The position numbers were made by a program, and so were the translations under genes. A DNA stretch of 6,921 bases from Prevotellaceae bacterium. GTDB taxonomy: Bacteria; Bacteroidota; Bacteroidia; Bacteroidales; UBA932. Location of the stretch: NCBI GenBank assembly GCA_031257455.1, contig JAIROQ010000101.1:1-6921 (forward strand), written 5' to 3'. Positions 1 through 6,163 of the stretch are shown one piece after another. Each line of letters starts with the position of its first letter. Position 1 is the first letter of the stretch. The notes beneath the pieces were generated by a model. The model did no database searches and was not told where the DNA came from. It saw nothing but the letters and a program-made list of their open reading frames with translations.

Positions 1-24
1 AACAAATAAACAAATAAAACAACA
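1..24 (+). repeat. 8-bp repeat leader abutting the esterase start
   Basis: The bases before the esterase ATG are an A-rich tract with an 8-bp period: ATAAACAA (6-13) followed by a variant, ATAAAACA (14-21). No Shine-Dalgarno motif is present, as is common in Bacteroidota. The same octamers recur before the GH27 and GH3 genes. The tract probably belongs to the untranslated leader and extends upstream of the window, so the promoter cannot be seen. Confidence 0.7.
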
Positions 25-729
25 ATGAAACGAACAAAATTACTTTTAGCAATTATGGGCTTGTTTGCAGGCACGGCAATGGTTCATGCGCAGAACAACG
101 AGTCATGGGCGGGATTGACTATTTTCGCCAAAGAAAACGCGCAGCTGAGGAAAGACGCTGCCCCTGTGCGGGCGGTCTTCATGGGCAATTCCATTACCCA
201 GATGTGGGCGATGATGCGTCCCGATTTTTTCAAGGACAACAACTATGTCGGACGCGGTATCGGCGGGCAAACCACGCCGCAGATGCTGTCCCGCTTCAGG
301 ACGGACATCGTGGCTTTGAAACCGCAGGTGGTGGTCATCAATGGCGGCATCAATGATATTGCGACCAACAGCGGGACATACGACTTTGAATTTACCTTCG
401 GCAGCATCCAGTCGATGGCCGAAATAGCCCATGCCAACGGGATAAAGGTAATCCTTACCTCCGTGTTGCCGGCGGCAGAAATCCCGTGGCGCAAGGAAAT
501 TCCCGCCGTGCCGGCAAAGGTTGACCAGCTCAATGCCGCTATCAAAACCTTCTGCGCCGAGAAAGGGTTCACTTATGTGGATTATTATTCGCAATTAGTC
601 AGCAATGACGGCACAAAGGGATTGCCCCCACAATACACGATGGATGGCGTCCACGTAACCGTTGCCGGCTACGAAGTCATGGAGAAGATAGTGAAAAAGG
701 CCATTGACTATTTAATTATTGACAATTGA
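25..729 (+). CDS. Exported SGNH/GDSL-family acyl-esterase (probable carbohydrate acetylesterase)
   Basis: A 234-residue serine esterase of the SGNH/GDSL superfamily. A type I signal peptide is visible (Lys/Arg at 2-5, hydrophobic core to about residue 20, V-H-A then predicted cleavage before Gln23), so the enzyme should act in the periplasm or outside. All four family blocks are present: block I GNSIT with nucleophile Ser56; block II glycine in GIGGQ (about 78-82); block III GxND at Gly108-Asn110-Asp111; block V DGVH with Asp207 and His210. Length is normal for a single-domain member. Members near polysaccharide-degrading genes commonly remove acetyl groups from sugars, and the GH27, GH3 and GH130 neighbours suggest acetylated (galacto)glucomannan as substrate; this is inference, since the family also contains lipases and sialate or PAF-type acetylhydrolases. 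The last residues (IDYLIIDN) are encoded by a 7-bp repeat that contains the stop codon, so the tail may be recent. Confidence 0.9.
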   Translation: MKRTKLLLAIMGLFAGTAMVHAQNNESWAGLTIFAKENAQLRKDAAPVRAVFMGNSITQMWAMMRPDFFKDNNYVGRGIGGQTTPQMLSRFRTDIVALKPQVVVINGGINDIATNSGTYDFEFTFGSIQSMAEIAHANGIKVILTSVLPAAEIPWRKEIPAVPAKVDQLNAAIKTFCAEKGFTYVDYYSQLVSNDGTKGLPPQYTMDGVHVTVAGYEVMEKIVKKAIDYLIIDN

Positions 730-738
730 CTATTTAAG
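703..738 (+). repeat. 7-bp tandem repeat across the esterase stop codon
   Basis: ATTGACT-ATTTAAT (703-716), one extra T, then ATTGACA-ATTGACT-ATTTAAG (718-738). The 13-bp word ATTGACTATTTAA occurs twice (703-715 and 725-737). The TGA stop of the esterase (727-729) lies inside the second copy, so the C-terminal residues and the stop are both formed by repeat sequence. Confidence 0.8.
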
Positions 739-740
739 TT

Positions 741-845
741 TTGTTGAGTTGTTGAACTGTTGAACTGTTGAACTGTTGAACTGTTGAACTGTTGAACTCA
801 ACAACTCAACAACTCAACAAATCAACAACTCAACAACTCAACAAA
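741..845. repeat. 8-bp tandem array with internal inversion (possible long hairpin)
   Basis: Six exact copies of TGTTGAAC (750-797) are followed directly by six units of TCAACAAC or TCAACAAA (798-845). The left edge TTGTTGAGTTGTTGA (741-755) is the exact reverse complement of 798-812, and the same word recurs at 806-820, 822-836 and 830-844, so several registers of a hairpin are possible. In the middle, 5 of every 8 positions pair. The array lies 12 bp downstream of the esterase stop and could act as a transcript 3' end or a slippage-prone spacer. It has no T-run of the intrinsic-terminator kind. Confidence 0.85.
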
Positions 846-866
846 TAAAGAAACATGCATTTTCAA

Positions 867-1083
867 CTTTTAGCCGGTTGCGGTAGATGGATGTATAATG
901 TACGCCGGCGTTCCGCAGGCTTGCGGGGGTCGAGCGTACAATGTACGCCGGCATTTTGCAGGCCGCGGGAGACGAGCGTACAATGTACGCCGGCATTTTG
1001 CAGGCCGCGGGGGTCGAGCGTACAATGTACGCCGGCGTCCCGCAGGCTGCGGGGGAGCAACTACACATAGTAGCCGGCTTTTT
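867..1083. repeat. Array of four ~42-bp palindromic units with degenerate end units
   Basis: Four full units lie at 901-943, 944-985, 986-1027 and 1028-about 1070, with a degraded partial unit on the left (867-900) and a degraded start of another on the right (1071-1083). Each begins TACGCCGGC, has a GCAGGC core and a G-rich run, and ends near CGAGCGTACAATG. Units 2 and 3 differ at only two positions. Units 1-3 have a perfect outer stem, GTACGC with GCGTAC (900-905/934-939, 943-948/976-981, 985-990/1018-1023). Unit junctions read GTACAATGTAC, an odd palindrome. There are no unique spacers, so this is not CRISPR. All open frames through it, on both strands, follow from a period divisible by three and the absence of stops in the unit; I do not call a protein. 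Octamer repeats flank it on both sides. Confidence 0.9.
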
Positions 1084-1088
1084 CTCTT
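1031..1088 (+). terminator. Possible intrinsic-terminator-like structure at the end of the palindromic array
   Basis: The last array unit contains a perfect inner hairpin, CCCGCA (1039-1044), loop GGC, TGCGGG (1048-1053). It is bracketed by GCCGGC at 1031-1036 and 1073-1078, which can pair with each other. Five T's and a T/C-rich stretch follow at once (1079-1088). This could end transcription before the GH27 gene. The outer stem encloses unpaired bases and the T-run is partly the normal continuation of the repeat unit, so the call is weak. Confidence 0.3.
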
Positions 1089-1094
1089 AATTAA

Positions 1095-1133
1095 ATAAAC
1101 AATTCAACAGTTCAACAAATAAACAATTCAACA
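1095..1133 (+). repeat. 8-bp repeat leader abutting the alpha-galactosidase start
   Basis: Five octamers in strict register lead into the ATG: ATAAACAA, TTCAACAG, TTCAACAA, ATAAACAA, TTCAACAA, the last sharing its final A with the start codon. The tract contains no G except one and no Shine-Dalgarno, so it should be unstructured in mRNA. This is favourable for Bacteroidota-type initiation, which relies on A-rich leaders. I found no TAnnTTTG-type -7 box between 1071 and 1133. Confidence 0.75.
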
Positions 1134-2414
1134 ATGAAAAAAACAATTATTACCTTACTCACGATGGTTGCATACATTTCCGGTGTATGCCAGCCGGCGC
1201 AGTTTCAGGTGAAATTCAAATACGAGGAATTGGCAAAAACCCCGCAAATGGGATGGAACAGCTGGAATACATTTGCAACCGACATCAATGAACAACTGAT
1301 AAAAGACATCGCCGACGCCTTTGTAACGCTTGGCCTCAAGGACGCCGGATACGAATATATCGTACTCGACGACGGCTGGATGGATATGCAACGCGACGCG
1401 CAGGGAAATTTAATACCGCATCCCGAAAAATTCCCCAACGGTATAAAAGCCGTAGCCGATTATGTACATTCAAAAGGATTGAAGTTCGGCCTCTACAACT
1501 GTGCCGGCTGGAGAACGTGCGCCGGATACCCCGGCAGTCAGGGGCACGAATATCAGGACGCCCTGAAATATGCGGAATGGGACGTGGATTACCTGAAATA
1601 CGACTGGTGCAACACCGCCCCCCTGCGCAATATGGCCGACAAAGAAACCTATGCCCGCGAGTCCTATATGGTCATGGCGCTTGCGCTCTTGGAAGCAAAG
1701 CGTCCGGTGCTGTTCAGTATATGCGAGTGGGGCGACAACAACCCCTGGAAATGGGGCGCATTCATGGGACATAGCTGGCGCACGACCGGCGACATTTACA
1801 GCTGCTTCGACTGTATAAAAAATCACGGCACGTGGACCTCGTGGGGCGTACTGCAAATTCTGGACATGCGCAATCAGGACACCCTGCGGCGCGCCGCAGG
1901 GCCGGGACACTGGAATGATATGGACATGATGGAAGCGGGCAACGAAGGATTTACACACCATGAAAACCAGTCGCACTTTGCGCTGTGGGCCATGCTTAAC
2001 TCTCCCCTGATTTTGGGCAACGACATTCGCAGTATGACCGAAGAAACACGCGCCGTGCTGACCAATAAAGATATTATTGCACTTAATCAGGATACGTTGG
2101 GGATTCAGGCATTCCGCTACAAAACCATAAGCGACAGCATCGAAATATGGGCCAAACCCCTTACCGGTGATGAATGGGCGCTGCTTTTCCTCAACCGCTC
2201 CAAAGCGCCGGTAGCATTTACATTCGACTGGAATGCGGAACAACGCATCACGGACGACTTTTTCCATAAAGAAATCGTTTTCTCAAAAGACAAGACATAT
2301 AAAATAAAAGACCTGTATGCCGGCAAGGAAACCGGCAACACCAAAAAACCGCTAAAGGCTAATTTAGCATCGCACCAATCGTTGGTGTTGAGGCTGCAGA
2401 AGACAAAAAAATAG
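1134..2414 (+). CDS. Exported GH27 alpha-galactosidase
   Basis: A 426-residue retaining alpha-galactosidase of family GH27 that hydrolyses terminal alpha-linked galactose, for example alpha-1,6 side chains of galactomannan. The signal peptide is residues 1-19, with predicted cleavage before Gln20; there is no proper lipobox. The (beta/alpha)8 barrel starts at TPQMGWNSWNTF (37-48). Substrate-binding acids LDDGW are at Asp79-Asp80. The YLKYDWCN motif gives nucleophile Asp157 with Lys155. CEW (197-199) and SWRTTGD give Arg216 and acid/base Asp220, aligned to human GLA Asp170 and Asp231. GPGHWNDMDMM (256-266) and the NQDTLGIQ end of the barrel (318-325) follow. Residues from about 326 form the usual C-terminal beta-sandwich. 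Length is typical and all catalytic residues are present. The start directly follows an 8-bp repeat leader. galK begins 7 bp after the stop, linking galactose release to its phosphorylation. The family also holds alpha-N-acetylgalactosaminidases; context favours galactose. Confidence 0.95.
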   Translation: MKKTIITLLTMVAYISGVCQPAQFQVKFKYEELAKTPQMGWNSWNTFATDINEQLIKDIADAFVTLGLKDAGYEYIVLDDGWMDMQRDAQGNLIPHPEKFPNGIKAVADYVHSKGLKFGLYNCAGWRTCAGYPGSQGHEYQDALKYAEWDVDYLKYDWCNTAPLRNMADKETYARESYMVMALALLEAKRPVLFSICEWGDNNPWKWGAFMGHSWRTTGDIYSCFDCIKNHGTWTSWGVLQILDMRNQDTLRRAAGPGHWNDMDMMEAGNEGFTHHENQSHFALWAMLNSPLILGNDIRSMTEETRAVLTNKDIIALNQDTLGIQAFRYKTISDSIEIWAKPLTGDEWALLFLNRSKAPVAFTFDWNAEQRITDDFFHKEIVFSKDKTYKIKDLYAGKETGNTKKPLKANLASHQSLVLRLQKTKK

Positions 2415-2421
2415 TTTAATT

Positions 2422-3576
2422 ATGGATGTCATACAACTTAAAGATATTTTCCGGAAATATTACGGTACGCCGGACGCCATTTATTCCTCTCCCGGAAGAA
2501 TCAATCTTATCGGCGAACATACCGATTATAACGGAGGATTTGTGTTGCCCGGCGCTATTGACAAAGGTATAACGCTGGCGATACAAACCAATGAAATAAA
2601 TAAAGTCCGTGTGTTTTCGGTGGACTACGACGAAACCTTCGAGTTCGGACTGACCACCGAAGCAAATAAGCCGGATCAATTGTGGGCAAAATACATTTTC
2701 GGCGTAGTGCGTGAAATCGAAAAGAGAGGTAAGACAGTCAGTGGCTTTGACGCCGCATTTTACGGCGATGTGCCTTTGGGAGCCGGTCTTTCGTCATCGG
2801 CGGCTCTCGAAAGCGCTTTCGCGTATGCACTGAACGATATATATGGCTTGGGTATCGACAACTTTGAACTTGCCAAAATCGGTCAGGCTACCGAACACAA
2901 CTACGTGGGCGTGAAATGTGGAATAATGGACCAGTTCGCTTCTGTCTTCGGAAAGAAAGGACACTTAATTCGCCTCGACTGCCGCTCGCTGGAATATCAA
3001 TACGTGCCTTTCAATCCGGCAGGTTACAGGCTCGTTTTGATAGACTCCCGTGTGAAACACGAGTTGGTCAACAATCCCTACAATCGTCGCCGCGAATCGT
3101 GCGAAGCCGCCGCCGCCGCCATCCGCAAACGTCATCCCGAAGTAGCATTTTTACGCGATGCGAATTTCGCCATGCTCGAAGAAGCGAAAAACGAAATCAG
3201 CCACGAAGATTATATCCGCGCCGAATTTGTTATCGGCGAAGTTCAACGCCTGCTCGACGCCTGCGACGCATTAGTTAAAAACGATTATGTAACCGTAGGC
3301 AAAAAAATGTATGAAACCCATGCGGGACTGAGCAAACTGTACGAAGTAAGCTGTGAAGAATTGGATTTCCTTAACAGCTGCGCAAGAAAATACGGGGTTA
3401 CAGGCTCGCGTATTATGGGCGGAGGTTTCGGCGGATGTTCCATAAATCTGGTCGAAGAATCAAAGTACGACACTTTCATCTCCGGAACTGTGGCCGATTA
3501 TAAGGCTAAGTTCGATATAGAGCCAAAAGTTTACGATGTCATTATAAGCGATGGCGCAAGAAGAATTGATGTATGA
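2422..3576 (+). CDS. galK: Galactokinase (GHMP kinase family)
   Basis: A 384-residue cytoplasmic galactokinase that phosphorylates alpha-D-galactose with ATP to galactose-1-phosphate, the first committed Leloir step. The galactokinase signature PGRINLIGEHTDYNGG (24-39) carries catalytic Arg26 and sugar-binding Glu32, His33 and Asp35. The GHMP ATP-binding motif PLGAGLSSSAA is at 118-128, catalytic base Asp170 lies in CGIMDQFAS, and the third motif is GSRIMGGGFGGC (328-339). Length is standard and there is no signal peptide. The gene starts 7 bp after the GH27 stop with no own promoter space, so it is surely in the same operon, which pairs galactose release with trapping. galT and galE are not in the window. 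A (GCC)5 run encodes part of an alanine stretch (about 229-233). The stop codon sits inside a 7-bp repeat (3570-3590). Confidence 0.97.
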   Translation: MDVIQLKDIFRKYYGTPDAIYSSPGRINLIGEHTDYNGGFVLPGAIDKGITLAIQTNEINKVRVFSVDYDETFEFGLTTEANKPDQLWAKYIFGVVREIEKRGKTVSGFDAAFYGDVPLGAGLSSSAALESAFAYALNDIYGLGIDNFELAKIGQATEHNYVGVKCGIMDQFASVFGKKGHLIRLDCRSLEYQYVPFNPAGYRLVLIDSRVKHELVNNPYNRRRESCEAAAAAIRKRHPEVAFLRDANFAMLEEAKNEISHEDYIRAEFVIGEVQRLLDACDALVKNDYVTVGKKMYETHAGLSKLYEVSCEELDFLNSCARKYGVTGSRIMGGGFGGCSINLVEESKYDTFISGTVADYKAKFDIEPKVYDVIISDGARRIDV

Positions 3577-3590
3577 AGTATGATGTATGA
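3570..3590 (+). repeat. 7-bp tandem repeat across the galK stop codon
   Basis: Three heptamers TGTATGA, AGTATGA, TGTATGA lie back to back. The galK TGA (3574-3576) is the end of the first one. This is one of three gene ends in the window with the stop codon inside a short tandem repeat. Confidence 0.75.
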
Positions 3591-3595
3591 ATGTA

Positions 3596-3617
3596 GGGGC
3601 GTTGCGCGCAACGCCCC
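3596..3617. repeat. Perfect 22-bp palindrome
   Basis: GGGGCGTTGCG is followed directly by its exact reverse complement CGCAACGCCCC, with no spacer, 19 bp after the galK stop. No T-run follows on either strand, so a classical intrinsic terminator is unlikely. It resembles the short GC-rich palindromes dispersed between genes in many bacteria; a recombination site or a two-fold operator is the alternative. Only one copy is present here. Confidence 0.8.
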
Positions 3618-3623
3618 AAGAAT

Positions 3624-3649
3624 GGAGAGTGGAGAGTGGAGAGTGGAGA
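3624..3649 (+). repeat. 7-bp tandem repeat GGAGAGT
   Basis: Three exact copies (3624-3630, 3631-3637, 3638-3644) and a partial fourth (3645-3649). It is followed by a small hairpin, ATTGGC (3650-3655) with GCCAAT (3662-3667) and a 6-nt loop. ATTGGCT recurs at 3703-3709. Confidence 0.8.
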
Positions 3650-3670
3650 ATTGGCTGGCGTGCCAATACG

Positions 3671-3702
3671 ATTTAAAGATTTAAAAATTCAAAGATTTAA
3701 AG
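3671..3702 (+). repeat. 8-bp tandem repeat ATTTAAAG
   Basis: Four consecutive octamers: ATTTAAAG, ATTTAAAA, ATTCAAAG, ATTTAAAG. This is another member of the 7-8-bp repeat class, different in sequence from the leader repeats 16 bp further on. Confidence 0.75.
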
Positions 3703-3717
3703 ATTGGCTAACGCCAC

Positions 3718-3789
3718 CTCAACAAATAAACAGTTCAACAGTTCAACAAATAAACAATTCAACAGTTCAACAAATAAACAAATAAAAAA
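3718..3789 (+). repeat. 8-bp repeat leader abutting the GH3 start
   Basis: Nine octamers in unbroken register: CTCAACAA, ATAAACAG, TTCAACAG, TTCAACAA, ATAAACAA, TTCAACAG, TTCAACAA, ATAAACAA, ATAAAAAA, then CATC and the ATG at 3794. The reading frame stays open through the array up to a TTG at 3704, but its translation is only repeat-encoded Asn/Ser/Thr/Gln/Lys with no signal peptide at its head, so the true start is 3794. No TAnnTTTG-type promoter box is visible between 3577 and 3793. Confidence 0.8.
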
Positions 3790-3793
3790 CATC

Positions 3794-6163
3794 ATGAAAA
3801 AAACAAAACTACTTTTAGCACTCTTGTGCTTCATGGCAACGGCCAACTGCTACTGCCAACTGCGAACTGCCACCGCCGACCCGCAATTGGGCAAGGCGAC
3901 TATTGACGAGGTCATCCATGCGATGACGCTCGAAGAAAAAGTAGACTTATTGGTAGGCGCCGAGCGGCGCGTGGGGGAAGGCTTCAACTCGACAGTCGGC
4001 GAAAGCATGTCGCTGGTGCAGGGCGTGGCCGGTACGACCCAGCCCATTCCGCGACTGGGCATCCCGCCGGTGGTAGTGGCCGATGGCCCCGCCGGACTGC
4101 GCATTTCTCCGGTACGCGAAGGAACGGCCGAAACCTTTTACTGCACGGCTTTCCCGGTGGCCACGCTGCTGGCTTCCTCGTGGAATACCGGGCTGGTGGA
4201 AGAAGTGGGAAAAGCTATCGGCAACGAAGTACTGGAATATGGCGTGGACGTGATACTGGGGCCTGCGCTGAACCTGCACCGCAATCCTTTATGCGGCCGC
4301 AATTTTGAATACTATTCCGAAGACCCGCTGCTGACCGGTAAAATCACGGCGGCGATGGTGCGGGGCGTGCAGTCCAACGGGGTTGGCACTTCCATCAAGC
4401 ACTTTGCCGCCAATAACCAGGAAACAAGTCGCGGCAATAATGACGTCCGCATTACCCAGCGGGCATTGCGCGAACTCTACCTGAAAGGCTTTGAGATAGC
4501 CGTCCGCGAAGCCCAGCCCTGGACGGTGATGTCGTCCTATAACAAAATCAACGGCGTCTATGCCTCCGAAAGCCGCGCGTTGCTTACCGACATCCTCCGC
4601 AACGAATGGGGCTTCGAGGGCGCTGTGATGACCGACTGGAGCGGCGGCGTAGATCCGCCACAGCAAATCCATGCCGGCAACGACCTGTTGATGCCCGGCG
4701 TCATTTCGCAACGCGACACCATCCTCCATGCCGTGCGAACCGGCCGGCTCAGCGAAGAAGACGTGAATACCGATGTCCGCCGGATTTTGGAACTGGTTGT
4801 GAAATCGCCGCGCTTCAAAGGATACAAATTCTCCAACAAGCCCGACCTGAAAGCCCATGCCGAAGTTACGCGCGCCTCCGCCACCGAAGGCATGGTACTG
4901 CTCAAAAACGAAGGCAATGTATTACCCCTGTCGGATAAAAATATTGCCGTATTCGGAATCACATCCTACGAATTTATTTCGGGCGGCAGCGGCAGTGGGG
5001 ACGTGAATGAAGCCTACACCATTTCACTGGGCGAAGGACTGGCCGGCGCGGGATTTACCAATAACCCGGCCGTGCGGGAAACCTACGAAAAACATATCGC
5101 CGCCGAAGATGAACGGCATAAGGCAGACACGAGCAATCCCTGGGCAAGATTTTTCCGCATCCGTCCGGTGGAATTTGTTCCCGAAACCGCCGTACTGGAA
5201 CAGGCTGCCGCCGAAGCGGGCGTAGCCTTGCTGACCATCGGCCGCAATGCCGGCGAATTTGTAGATCGCAAACTGCCGGACGATTTTGAATTATCGGAAA
5301 TAGAACAGCAGCTGATAACGAATGTCTGCAAGGCATTCCATGCAGCCGGCAAAAAAGTGGCAGTCATCCTGAACATCGGCGGCGTGATAGAAACCGCTTC
5401 ATGGAAAGCGCAGCCCGACGCTATCCTGCTTGCATGGCAACCCGGACAGGAAGGCGGTCATTCCGTAGCCGACATCCTTTCCGGCAAAGTAAGTCCTTCC
5501 GGCAGGCTTCCGATGACTTTCCCCATAAACTATACGGATATTCCCTCGTCCGCCAACTTCCCGTCCGCCGCCCCGCCGCCGGGCGTTTCCAGTTTCCGGA
5601 GCGTAAGACTGACGCCGGAAGAAGAAGCAAACCCTGTACGCAATGTCCATTATTCGGTCTATGAAGAAGACGTATATGTGGGCTACCGTTATTTCGATAC
5701 ATTCGACAAGGCGGTTTCCTATCCCTTCGGCTATGGCCTGTCGTACGCCGTTTTTGAATATGCCCAACCAACGGTACGGCAAACCGGAAACGATTTCCTC
5801 GTTACGGTAAAAGTGAAAAATACCGGTAAAACGGCGGCCAAAGAAGTCGTGCAGTTATATGTAAACGCGCCGGCCAGCGGTCTTTCAAAGGAATTGAAAG
5901 GCTTTGCCAAAACCGCCACCCTCCGGCCCGGCGAAAGCGAAGAAGTAACATTGAAAGTGAATGCAGCGGACTTTGCCTCATTTGACGCCGCCGCCAGCGC
6001 ATGGATAACCCCTGCCGGCGAATACCGGCTGCTCATCGGCGCCTCTTCCGCCGACATAAAAAATACCGTGACGGTAAATGTGCCGCAGGAATTGCGAACA
6101 AAAGTACATGATGTGCTGAAACTGCAGACAGGAATTACGGTGATTAAGAAATTAAGAAATTAA
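3794..6163 (+). CDS. Exported GH3 beta-glycosidase (beta-glucosidase-like)
   Basis: A 789-residue family GH3 enzyme that cleaves terminal beta-linked sugars, most likely beta-glucosides. The start at 3794 is chosen because it begins a clear signal peptide (1-21, predicted cleavage before Gln22) just after the repeat leader. The N-terminal barrel shows DGPAGLR (97-103), RNFEYYSEDP (169-178), KHFAANNQE (202-210) and VMTDWSG with nucleophile Asp281. The second domain starts near residue 360 with EGMVLLKNEGNVLPL. GRNAGEFVDR (483-492) holds Glu488, a plausible acid/base. WQPGQEGG (548-555) and SYPFGYGLSY (642-651) are typical family motifs. A fibronectin-III-like domain covers about 665-765. Substrate cannot be fixed from sequence: GH3 includes beta-xylosidases and other activities, and the mannan context also allows trimming of gluco-oligosaccharides from glucomannan. 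Two parts are repeat-derived: the region around the cleavage site (7-bp repeat) and the last residues IKKLRN with the stop (8-bp repeat). Confidence 0.93.
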   Translation: MKKTKLLLALLCFMATANCYCQLRTATADPQLGKATIDEVIHAMTLEEKVDLLVGAERRVGEGFNSTVGESMSLVQGVAGTTQPIPRLGIPPVVVADGPAGLRISPVREGTAETFYCTAFPVATLLASSWNTGLVEEVGKAIGNEVLEYGVDVILGPALNLHRNPLCGRNFEYYSEDPLLTGKITAAMVRGVQSNGVGTSIKHFAANNQETSRGNNDVRITQRALRELYLKGFEIAVREAQPWTVMSSYNKINGVYASESRALLTDILRNEWGFEGAVMTDWSGGVDPPQQIHAGNDLLMPGVISQRDTILHAVRTGRLSEEDVNTDVRRILELVVKSPRFKGYKFSNKPDLKAHAEVTRASATEGMVLLKNEGNVLPLSDKNIAVFGITSYEFISGGSGSGDVNEAYTISLGEGLAGAGFTNNPAVRETYEKHIAAEDERHKADTSNPWARFFRIRPVEFVPETAVLEQAAAEAGVALLTIGRNAGEFVDRKLPDDFELSEIEQQLITNVCKAFHAAGKKVAVILNIGGVIETASWKAQPDAILLAWQPGQEGGHSVADILSGKVSPSGRLPMTFPINYTDIPSSANFPSAAPPPGVSSFRSVRLTPEEEANPVRNVHYSVYEEDVYVGYRYFDTFDKAVSYPFGYGLSYAVFEYAQPTVRQTGNDFLVTVKVKNTGKTAAKEVVQLYVNAPASGLSKELKGFAKTATLRPGESEEVTLKVNAADFASFDAAASAWITPAGEYRLLIGASSADIKNTVTVNVPQELRTKVHDVLKLQTGITVIKKLRN
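3845..3871 (+). repeat. 7-bp repeat inside the GH3 signal-peptide cleavage region
   Basis: AACTGCT, ACTGCC (one base short), AACTGCG, AACTGCC follow each other. They encode the NCYCQLRTA stretch around the predicted cleavage site. The frame is kept. Confidence 0.6.

Noticed and set aside
730..745. Bacteroidota -7 promoter box (TAnnTTTG)
   Set aside because: The best hit, TAAGTTTTG (735-743), has one extra T and lies far upstream of GH27 with no clear -33 partner. No better match exists in either intergenic region.
867..1083. CRISPR array
   Set aside because: Units are contiguous and lack unique spacers, and there are no cas genes.
838..1098. Open frames of 65-76 codons on both strands across the palindromic array
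   Set aside because: The 42-bp period (a multiple of three) without stops opens several frames on both strands at once, and the products are only 14-residue repeats of the array. There is no signal, domain or leader.
1134..1193. Lipoprotein signal for GH27 (also considered for GH3)
   Set aside because: The cysteines near the cleavage site are preceded by Val (GH27) or by Asn or Tyr (GH3), which does not fit the lipobox consensus.
1470..2267. 265-codon open frame on the - strand
   Set aside because: It lies wholly inside the GH27 gene, whose catalytic motifs are complete. Other long antisense frames (for example 4289-4858, 5399-5782 and 6200-6604) are likewise shadows of the GH3 and GH130 genes.
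3596..3617. Intrinsic terminator for the GH27-galK operon
   Set aside because: The stem is strong, but there is no loop spacing and no T-run on either side.
3704..3793. GH3 start at the TTG at 3704
   Set aside because: The 30 extra residues are pure repeat translation and would bury the signal peptide that begins at 3794.
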